DNA of 7,655 bases from CAWEHT01 sp963808455 (GTDB lineage: Bacteria; Chloroflexota; Anaerolineae; CG2-30-64-16). Of this stretch, positions 1 to 5,584 are shown piece after piece. The notes below the pieces were generated by a model. That model was not told the DNA's origin. It saw nothing but the letters and a program-made list of their open reading frames with translations, and made no database searches. The stretch is taken from assembly GCA_963808455.1 (NCBI GenBank), contig CAWEHT010000034.1, positions 1 to 7,655 on the forward strand, read 5' to 3'. Made by a program: the position numbers and the translations under genes. Positions within the stretch are counted from its first letter, which is position 1. Every line of letters starts with the position of its first letter.

Positions 1-23
1 AAAGAGCGCACATCGGGAGCCAT
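1..23 (-). CDS. Start of an unidentified gene, cut by the window edge
   Basis: Only seven codons are visible, reading M-A-P-D-V-R-S, so no function can be given. The start is supported by a textbook Shine-Dalgarno AGGAGG (complement of 29-34), five bases before the ATG (complement of 21-23). It lies on the same strand as the XRE-cupin regulator and starts about 75 bases after the repaired end of that gene, so the two may be co-transcribed. By context it could belong to the same methyl-transfer system, but nothing in the seven residues shows this. Confidence 0.4.
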
Positions 24-97
24 CGCGACCTCCTCTGGATCAATGCCCGGCAAGCAGGCCTCTGGCAGGCCACGGACGGCCGCCAGGCTCACGGCGC

Positions 98-702
98 CTA
101 AAAGGTTCGAGGCATGGCCAGGTAGGTGAAGACGGTTTTTCACGTCACCCTCGTTGCGGTATAGATGGGGCAAGGTTGCGTCGAGAGGTCGAGGCATGTC
201 ACCCTTTTCGAGGTAATTAAGGTACGCCCTCGATATACAGCACGAGCTCGCCTTCCAGGACGAGCAGGGATTCTTCGCCGGCTCTCGTGCACGTAGGTTG
301 GCAGCCGCCTTCACCGGGATCCAGTTCGATCAGGACGAACTCGAACGCGCCCTGCACATCCGGGGTGAGTATCTGGAACAGCGTACCCGAGCGCGGCACG
401 CGCATCAGCTTGCGTTCGCCGGCTCTCACGACGGCGATGCGGCCTCGGGCTCGCTGCTTTACGACCTCGGCGGGCGCTGCCTGCGGCAACGCCTCCGTCA
501 GGTCGGCCCACGACACATGCAGAGCCATGGCGATCTTCCGCAACACATCCACCGATGGGTTGACCGATCCCCGCTCGACCTTGCTGATCAGGCTCGGCGA
601 GACGCCGATCTTTTCAGCCAGGGCCTTGGCCGTCATGCTCTCGCGGGTCCGCAGCACGCGTAGGTTAGTTCCTAACGAAGGATGCACCTCGCCTGTTTCC
701 AA
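98..702 (-). CDS. XRE-family regulator with C-terminal cupin domain (frameshifted as read)
   Basis: A predicted DNA-binding regulator that senses a small molecule through a cupin. Residues about 12-67 form a Cro/CI-type helix-turn-helix (AEKIGVSPSLISKVERG is the recognition core). From about residue 115 a cupin begins (LIELDPGEGG, EESLLVLEGELVLY). As read, translation stops at 217 after 161 residues, in the middle of the cupin barrel. The missing half continues in the next frame: removing one A/T at 217-218 gives EGVPYYLEKGD followed by LDATLPHLYRNEGD, a typical last cupin motif. Removing one base from the five-T run at 136-140 then gives a natural end, LAMPRTF, with a stop at 98-100. The repaired gene has 200 residues, normal for the family. 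The start is TTG (700-702), with GGAG six bases upstream. It is divergent from the corrinoid/methyltransferase genes and is their likely regulator. Other small indels in the cupin are possible. Confidence 0.85.
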
Positions 703-749
703 CGGGAACTCCGATGCCGTTGAACGGGTTACCGATCGACAGCTCCATA

Positions 750-777
750 ATTATACCGCGGATTGAGTATTTGTCAA
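750..777 (-). promoter_or_regulatory. Consensus sigma70-type promoter of the XRE-cupin gene
   Basis: On the minus strand, TTGACA (complement of 772-777) and TATAAT (complement of 750-755) are both perfect consensus hexamers, separated by 16 bases. Transcription would start near 743, about 40 bases before the TTG start codon. The -35 box lies inside the left half of the palindrome at 773-786, which suggests autoregulation. Confidence 0.8.
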
Positions 778-786
778 TATATTGAC
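773..786. promoter_or_regulatory. Perfect 14-bp palindrome, candidate operator
   Basis: GTCAATATATTGAC is a perfect inverted repeat in an AT-rich patch between the two divergent promoters. Its left arm overlaps the -35 box of the regulator promoter, and its right arm ends nine bases before the -35 box of the plus-strand promoter. A further inverted pair, TTGTCAA (771-777) and TTGACAA (796-802), extends the symmetry. XRE-cupin proteins act as dimers on such sites, so this is a good candidate binding site for the adjacent regulator, controlling both directions. Binding itself is inferred. Confidence 0.6.
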
Positions 787-795
787 TTTGGCTCC

Positions 796-824
796 TTGAC
801 AAGGGACTACTTCTATGCTATACC
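796..824 (+). promoter_or_regulatory. Sigma70-type promoter of the corrinoid/methyltransferase operon
   Basis: TTGACA (796-801), a 17-base spacer and TATACC (819-824, four of six consensus bases) form a good promoter. Transcription would start near 831, giving a leader of about 185 bases before the corrinoid gene. Confidence 0.75.
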
Positions 825-830
825 AGTGCG

Positions 831-1015
831 CAGTATATTCTTGCTCTGGCGGCCACCGCTTGGCGATCCTTAGCCCGCCGCACTTGTCGTGTCACGCGTT
901 CCGCCCGGTCGTTTTCGACCCCGCGAACCTGCCTGGCGGGCAACCGCCCGATTGTTCACTCCGTGAAACCCAACAACTCACCGCTAACACTCACGAACGG
1001 GGAGGAAGGTTAGAA
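831..1015 (+). other. Structured 5' leader of the corrinoid/methyltransferase mRNA
   Basis: The stretch is untranslated if the promoter at 796-824 is right. It holds two compact hairpins: GGTCG/CGACC with a TTTT loop (907-920), and GGCGG/CCGCC with a GCAA tetraloop of the GNRA type (935-948). A longer-range GGCGG (848-852) to CCGCC (875-879) pairing is also possible. The reading frame of the corrinoid gene stays open back to an ATG at 815, but that codon lies at the promoter and there is no good ribosome site for it. I see no recognisable cobalamin-riboswitch box. The leader ends in a strong ribosome site, AGGAAGG (1003-1009). Confidence 0.4.
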
Positions 1016-1663
1016 ATGACCGCACTGGACAATCTCGTCTTTGCTGTGCAGGACGGCGATGAGGAGCAGGCCGTCACGGCGGCGCGCCAGACCATAAGCG
1101 AAGGCGTGCCCGTCGCCACCGTCATCGACAGCCTTACGGCAGGGTTGCGCGCCATCGGCGATCGTTTTGCCAGGCAGGAAATCTTCCTGCCGGAGATGTT
1201 GCTGGCAGCGCGCGCCATGCAGGCCGCCATGACCGAACTCGAGCCGGAAATCGCCAAGCAACCGGCCCCAACACAAAAGAAGGCTGTGGTGGTGATCGGC
1301 ACGGTCGAAGGCGACATGCACGAAATCGGCAAGGACATCGCCATCACAATGCTCAAAGTGGCCGGTTTTGTTGTGCACGACCTGGGAGCCAATGTCAACG
1401 CCCTGGACTTCGTGCGTAAAGCCGAAGAGGTGCATGCCGACGTCATCGGGGCCTCGGCCTTGATGACGACCACCACGCCAAACCAGAAGGAGATCGTCGA
1501 CATCCTGGTCGCCAAGGGGCTGCGCTCCAAATACCACGTGATCTTGGGCGGCGCGCCTGTGACCAAAGAATGGGTGGCGGAGGCCGGCGCCGACAGTTGG
1601 GGTGAGAACGCCGCTATTGCCGTCAAGATCCTGGAACACATGCTGGCAGAGAGGAGCAACTAG
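1016..1663 (+). CDS. mtmC: Methyltransferase cognate corrinoid protein (MtmC/MtbC/MttC type)
   Basis: A small cytoplasmic corrinoid carrier of 215 residues that accepts a methyl group on cobalt from its partner methyltransferase and passes it to a second one. Residues about 1-85 form the helical B12-binding-2 cap, and about 88-215 the Rossmann-like B12-binding domain. The base-off/His-on signature is complete: D100-M-H102-E-I-G105, where H102 is the lower cobalt ligand, followed by the SxL motif S147-A-L149 and the glycine pair G178-G179. The ATG at 1016 is chosen because AGGAAGG lies six bases upstream and 215 residues matches the family. It is the only complete gene here with no sign of an indel. 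It ends in TAG one base before the methyltransferase ATG, so the pair is almost certainly co-transcribed and translationally coupled, in the same order as mtmCB of methanogens. The family is certain; the subtype rests on the MtmB-like neighbour. Confidence 0.93.
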   Translation: MTALDNLVFAVQDGDEEQAVTAARQTISEGVPVATVIDSLTAGLRAIGDRFARQEIFLPEMLLAARAMQAAMTELEPEIAKQPAPTQKKAVVVIGTVEGDMHEIGKDIAITMLKVAGFVVHDLGANVNALDFVRKAEEVHADVIGASALMTTTTPNQKEIVDILVAKGLRSKYHVILGGAPVTKEWVAEAGADSWGENAAIAVKILEHMLAERSN

Positions 1664-1664
1664 G

Positions 1665-3046
1665 ATGCCGCACCTGAAGATGTGGGAAATCATGGACCGC
1701 GCTAACGACGGCCCATTTGTCGAGGATGACGACTTCCTTTACAAGATCTTCCTGCCGAAGATGAAGCAGGTGGGTGCGCAAGTACGGCATCAAGTACGAT
1801 CCGAACTGCCCGGTGCCGGCAGATGACGACCTGGCCGACCGCATCTGGCAAGCCGCCGTCGAGTTTTTCCTGGCAGTGGGCGTTCACAATGTGAACACGC
1901 ACCGCCGCATCCTTATCAGCGAGGAGGAGTTGCGGGAAGCGCTGTATCTGGCTCCCGAGCAGCATATTGTCGGCGCAGGCCACGAGACACGCTTCTGGCG
2001 GCGGCGCAAGGTAGAGGATGCCCTCCCGCCTTTTTGCATCTTCAGCCCTGACATCACCTACGACGAGGATATCTTCCTGCCCGCGTCCATTGCCTACGTA
2101 CAGGAGCCACTGGCCGACGGCGTGTGCGGCCCGATCCTGGAAGAGACGATGGGCATGAACATCAAGTCGGGCACGCCGTCGGAGATGGTCGGCGTGATGG
2201 AACACGCGACGCTCTTGCGCAACGCCGCCAGGATGGTGGGCCGGCCCGGCCTGTTCCTGGTCGCAGTGGGCACGGCCCAATCGGATGCCGGCCAGATCGC
2301 TGCCAGCAGCAACGAATGGGGCGTGCGTTATACCGACGGCCGCCTGATCGGCGTGCTCGACCGAGATGAAGACCGACAACCAGCTGCTCAACAAGGTGGC
2401 CCACTGCAAGCAGTTCGGGTGCGCTATCGGCTGCCTCACCGGCGCCATTTACGGCGGATACGCCGGTGGCGCCGAGGGCACGGCCATCCTCGAAGTGGCG
2501 CACCATCTGGTTGGCCTGACGGTGTATCAGCACAATTTCAACAACAGCTTCCCGTTCCACATGCACTATACTTCGAACAGCGGCCGCGAGATGCTGTGGC
2601 TTGTGAGCCTGGTGCACCAGGCGCTGGCCCGCAACAGCCGGATCCTTTCTACTTCCAACGGCTTCTACAACGCCGGCTCGGGCACTGATATGATCTTCTA
2701 TGAGGTCGCTGCGCACGCTCTGGCCAGCGTCGTCTCAGGCGGCGACCTGTGGGAATCGGCGCCCGCCCATAACAAGTTTCGCAATTATGCCACTCCGCTG
2801 GAAGCGCGGCTGGCCTGTGAGGTCGGCCACGCGGCGGCGCGCCAGCGCATGCCGCGCAGCCAGGCCAACGAGATCGTCCTCAAGCTGTTGGCCAAGTACG
2901 AGCAGGCTATCGCGGATGCGCCCCTGGGCAAGCCCATCCAGGAATGCTACGATATCAAGAAGGTGCGCCCGCAGGGGTGGTATCTCGACATGTACAAACG
3001 GGTCAAGGACGAGGTGCACGCGATGGGGGTTGAGTTCCCGTATTGA
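1665..3046 (+). CDS. mtmB: MtmB-family (monomethylamine-type) corrinoid methyltransferase lacking pyrrolysine; two frameshifts as read
   Basis: Predicted to transfer a methyl group from a methylated substrate to the corrinoid protein encoded just upstream. Reading runs in three frames. An extra G in the GGG at 1772-1774 and an extra C at 2361-2362 break it. Removing both gives 459 residues, almost exactly the length of methanogen MtmB (458, as I recall). MtmB hallmarks in order: KYGIKYD (39-45), NTHRRILISEEEL (77-89), VGRPG (191-195), GGYAGG (263-268), AGSGTDM (336-342) and a C-terminal QECYDIKKV (425-433). In Methanosarcina MtmB, pyrrolysine (UAG) lies four residues after the GRPG motif. Here that codon is valine (about residue 199), and no in-frame TAG occurs anywhere in the repaired frame. 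The active site is therefore not that of a classical monomethylamine methyltransferase, and the substrate is unknown. The ATG at 1665 has GAGGAG (1651-1656) eight bases upstream. Confidence 0.88.
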
Positions 3047-3115
3047 GCCGATCCTGCGGTCCCCTTGCATCGCAGCAACAGCGTGAGCCTGATTCACCCT
3101 CAGAGCCGCTGAACG

Positions 3116-3131
3116 GCCCGGAGAGCCGGGC
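3116..3131 (+). terminator. Small GC hairpin downstream of the methyltransferase gene
   Basis: GCCCGG and CCGGGC pair perfectly around an AGAG loop, 70 bases past the methyltransferase stop codon. There is no T-tract, so it may be a processing or protective stem rather than an intrinsic terminator. Confidence 0.35.
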
Positions 3132-3157
3132 GTGGCTGCACAGGCACTTACGAACGG

Positions 3158-3197
3158 CTGTCTCGTCCTTGCCCGCTTTCAGGCCAGGACGAGACAG
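3158..3197 (+). terminator. Perfect 12-bp hairpin ending the corrinoid/methyltransferase operon
   Basis: CTGTCTCGTCCT (3158-3169) is exactly complementary to AGGACGAGACAG (3186-3197) around a 16-base loop that can form a short GCC/GGC stem of its own. It lies in the 331-nt gap between two same-strand operons, where a terminator is expected, but no T-run follows. It may be a U-less terminator or a 3'-end stabilising stem. The rest of the gap (3047-3291) shows no convincing gene. Confidence 0.5.
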
Positions 3198-3291
3198 TGA
3201 CCGGCGGCAGAGGGGCAGCATGGGGGCTGCGATCCGGTCGAGGCCAGCACTCTGCCTCAGCGCATGGCTGCCCTGGCCCATCCGGCGACCT

Positions 3292-3320
3292 TTGACGCCT
3301 GCCCCAAACCATGGGACAAT
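3292..3320 (+). promoter_or_regulatory. Candidate promoter of the ABC transporter operon
   Basis: TTGACG (3292-3297) and GACAAT (3315-3320) are separated by 17 bases, and match sigma70 consensus at five and four of six positions. Transcription would begin near 3327, about 50 bases before the first ATPase start. No copy of the 14-bp palindrome is present here, so the sequence gives no direct sign of shared control with the methyltransferase operon. Confidence 0.5.
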
Positions 3321-3377
3321 GTAGCTACCCTTTACAATACACGGCTCGCAACGACGCTGACGACAAGGGGCCACAGC

Positions 3378-4307
3378 ATGCAGGGAGTCAACCCGCTTAT
3401 TCAGATCCGCGGCCTGGATGTCGAATACTGGCAACAAGGCTCGTGGACGACGGTAGTCCAGGACCTACATCTGCACGTCAATCCGGCTGAGACCTTCGGC
3501 ATGGTAGGCGAGTCCGGATGTGGCAAGTCTACCACGGCCAATGCCCTGCTGGGCTTCCGGCCAAACGGCGCACGTTATCCACGTGGCTCTGTGTGGTTCG
3601 AAGGGCGGGACTTGCTGCGGATGTCGCCGGAGGAGTTGCAAAAACTACGCGGCCGCAAGATCAGCCTCGTGCCGCAGAACCCCACCACGGCACTCAGCCC
3701 TGGGCTGCACGTGGGGGACCAGATCGTCGAAACCCTCCTTATCCATCGCTTTTGCACTGCCCGCCAGCAGGCCCACAGCCGGGCCCTTGAGCTGTTTCAG
3801 CTCGTCAGCCTGCCCGATCCCGAAAAGACCTTCGCGAAGTACCCACATCAGCTCAGCGGTGGACAACAACAGCGCGTGATCATTGCCATGGCGCTGGCCT
3901 GCGATCCTCGCCTGGTCATACTGGATGAGCCTACGACAGGTCTTGACGTCACCACGCAGGCACAGATCCTGGATCTGCTTTCGGACCTGCGGGCGCGCTA
4001 CGGCCTGGCCATGTTCTACGTCACCCACAACCTGGGCGTGGTAGCGCAGATCTGTCAGCGCATCGGCGTGATGTATGCGGGCTGGCTCGTCGAAGTGGCG
4101 CCCAAGCGCGAGCTGTTTCGCCAGCCGTTTCATCCCTACACACAAGGCCTGATCGCCTCTGTGCCGCGCCTCGCGGCACCTTCGCGCCGGCAGTCCGTCT
4201 TGCTAAAGGGCCTGCTGCGCCGTGATGAGCTGCCGGCCGGCTGTCCTTTTGCGCCGCGCTGCGACTTTGCCGATATCGCGCCTGCGAGGAAAAGCTGCCT
4301 GAGCTGA
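3378..4307 (+). CDS. dppD: Dipeptide/oligopeptide-type ABC importer ATPase (DppD/OppD-like), C-terminus frameshifted
   Basis: One of the two nucleotide-binding modules that power import by a Dpp/Opp/Nik-type transporter at the inner face of the membrane. All ATPase motifs are present: Walker A GESGCGKST (44-52), Q-loop Q100, signature LSGGQQQR (159-166), Walker B LVILDEP (179-185, catalytic E184) and the H-loop histidine H217. The C-terminal oligopeptide-transporter extension follows (HPYTQGLIASVP, GCPFAPRC). As read, it stops at 4307. The extension continues in another frame (ACEEKLPELTDVNPDHG, then CWHWRD) once an indel near 4278-4281 is allowed for. In that frame no stop occurs before the second ATPase, so the true end is past 4380 and the two may be fused. 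The ATG at 3378 has AAGGGG seven bases upstream. The substrate cannot be told from the ATPase. Confidence 0.9.
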   Translation: MQGVNPLIQIRGLDVEYWQQGSWTTVVQDLHLHVNPAETFGMVGESGCGKSTTANALLGFRPNGARYPRGSVWFEGRDLLRMSPEELQKLRGRKISLVPQNPTTALSPGLHVGDQIVETLLIHRFCTARQQAHSRALELFQLVSLPDPEKTFAKYPHQLSGGQQQRVIIAMALACDPRLVILDEPTTGLDVTTQAQILDLLSDLRARYGLAMFYVTHNLGVVAQICQRIGVMYAGWLVEVAPKRELFRQPFHPYTQGLIASVPRLAAPSRRQSVLLKGLLRRDELPAGCPFAPRCDFADIAPARKSCLS

Positions 4308-4429
4308 CCGACGTCAATCCCGATCACGGGGTGGCGTGCTGGCACTGGCGCGACATCGCGCCGCTGGCCGAGCGCCTGTCACTCTCCCGCCCGGATTGTC
4401 AGGAGAGCGCGGAGAACTCCTTCGATGCC

Positions 4430-5461
4430 ATGTCGCCTCTGTTGGTGCTCAAGGACCTCAGCGCCGGCTACATGACGTGCCCGAGCCCCCTCAACTTGCG
4501 TCGTGTGCCCAAGCCGATCGTGGAGCACATCTCCCTGGAGATCCGGCCGGGTGAATCGCTGGCCCTGGTCGGCGAATCGGGCAGCGGCAAGACCACTGTG
4601 GCGCGCGCCGTCAACGGACTCTTGCCTTACGTCAAGGGCACGATCGAGTTCGCAGGTGACTGCGATCTCAAGGCGACGGTGAGCCAGCGCAGCCCTGAGG
4701 CCCTGCGCTGTGTCCAGCTGGTATTCCAAAACCCCGACGCCTCGTTGAACCCGCGCCAGAAGGTTGCCCAGATCGTCGGCCGCCCGCTGGAGATGTTCTT
4801 CCACCTGTCTGGGGGCGCCCTGCGGCGGCGGGTAGAGGAATTGCTGGCCGACGTGCGCCTCGACTGCAAGTACTGCGACTGTTTTCCCGATGAATTGAGC
4901 GGCGGTGAGCGCCAACGCGTCGCCATCGCCCCGCTCTGGCAGCGGAACCCAAGCTGCTGCTCTGCGACGAGATCCTTTTCGGCGCTGGACGTTTCTGTCC
5001 AGGCCAACATCCTCGAACTACTCATCGATCTGCAGAACCAGAAGGGCATCGCTTTTCTCTTCATCTCACACGACCTGGCAGTGGTGCGTTCGCTGGCGCA
5101 CCGGGTCGGCGTGTTGTATTGGGGCCTGCTGTGCGAATTCGGCAAGGTCGAAGAAGTCTATTGCCCACCCTATCACCCTTACACCTACCTGTTGCTCAGC
5201 GCCGTACCCGAAGCCGACCCCGACCAGGTCACAACGCCTGCCCGCCGAGATGCGGGCTTGCGGACCGAAGCGCACCGGGCAGCCTGTCCTTTTGCACCGC
5301 GCTGCCCCGTCAAAGTTGGGGAGATCTGCGAAAAGGTGGCACCACCATGGATCCAGATCAGTCCGACGCACTGCCTGCGGTGCCACGCACCCATAGAGAT
5401 CTTGAATCAGCATAACCTGTGGACTGACCGGTTCGCGCGGAGCGCCAACGCCGAGCCGTGA
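4430..5461 (+). CDS. dppF: Dipeptide/oligopeptide-type ABC importer ATPase (DppF/OppF-like), Walker B garbled by paired indels
   Basis: The second ATPase of the importer, about 343 residues. Walker A GESGSGKTT (48-56), Q-loop Q100, signature LSGGERQR (156-163), the H-loop SHD with H214 and the C-terminal module (HPYTYLLLSAVPEA, CPFAPRC) are all present. As read, the Walker B stretch is nonsense (PLWQRNPSCC). The shifted frame from 4933 to 4977 reads ALAAEPKLLLCDEIL and rejoins SALDVSVQA, so a base is missing near 4931 and an extra T sits in the TTTT at 4976-4979. The two errors cancel, which hides them in a plain translation. The ATG at 4430 is the natural domain start, but its ribosome site is weak (GGAG about 15 bases upstream) and the frame is open upstream into the repaired end of the first ATPase, so a fused double ATPase of about 694 residues is possible. 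Confidence 0.88.
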   Translation: MSPLLVLKDLSAGYMTCPSPLNLRRVPKPIVEHISLEIRPGESLALVGESGSGKTTVARAVNGLLPYVKGTIEFAGDCDLKATVSQRSPEALRCVQLVFQNPDASLNPRQKVAQIVGRPLEMFFHLSGGALRRRVEELLADVRLDCKYCDCFPDELSGGERQRVAIAPLWQRNPSCCSATRSFSALDVSVQANILELLIDLQNQKGIAFLFISHDLAVVRSLAHRVGVLYWGLLCEFGKVEEVYCPPYHPYTYLLLSAVPEADPDQVTTPARRDAGLRTEAHRAACPFAPRCPVKVGEICEKVAPPWIQISPTHCLRCHAPIEILNQHNLWTDRFARSANAEP

Positions 5462-5492
5462 CAGGCCGGGAAAGGGGGTGGCCAGGCATTTG

Positions 5493-5547
5493 GCGGACCA
5501 GACAACTCTCGGTGCGGCTGCCGACCGAGGCTCGGCCGGCTGTCCGC
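5493..5547 (+). other. Possible stem-loop between ATPase and binding-protein genes
   Basis: GCGGAC (5493-5498) can pair with GTCCGC (5542-5547), enclosing an inner GCCGA/TCGGC stem (5520-5524 with 5532-5536). It lies in the 123-nt gap before the binding-protein gene, whose own ribosome site GGGAGG is at 5573-5578. It may set relative expression of the two genes. GC-rich sequence makes chance pairing likely. Confidence 0.25.
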
Positions 5548-5584
5548 GAGGCCTGAGTTTTCCAGCACGCAAGGGAGGTACAAG

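Noticed and set aside
120..197. Independent small minus-strand gene starting at the ATG at 195-197
   Set aside because: Its first part reads as the missing second half of the cupin domain of the regulator, so it is the frameshifted tail of that gene, not a separate one.
815..1015. N-terminal extension of the corrinoid protein from the ATG at 815
   Set aside because: That ATG overlaps the -10 region of the promoter, upstream of the predicted transcript start. The extension does not resemble any corrinoid-protein sequence, and the ATG at 1016 has a strong ribosome site and gives the usual family length.
831..1015. Cobalamin riboswitch
   Set aside because: I could not find a convincing B12-box or the expected long conserved core; only small hairpins are visible.
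991..1693. Two long minus-strand ORFs opposite the corrinoid gene
   Set aside because: The plus strand encodes an unmistakable B12-binding protein with a complete motif set, and the antisense ORFs show no family features.
2361..2362. Programmed ribosomal frameshifting in the methyltransferase gene
   Set aside because: No slippery heptamer or strong downstream structure is evident, and similar breaks occur in four other unrelated genes in the window, so sequence error is simpler.
1702..2448. Minus-strand ORF of 248 codons opposite the methyltransferase
   Set aside because: The plus strand carries conserved MtmB motifs throughout. The antisense frame is open because of the high GC content.
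1665..3046. Pyrrolysine (in-frame TAG) as the cause of the broken methyltransferase reading frame
   Set aside because: The breaks are true frame changes at GGG (1772-1774) and CC (2361-2362), not amber codons. The repaired frame has no TAG, and the pyrrolysine position reads GTC.
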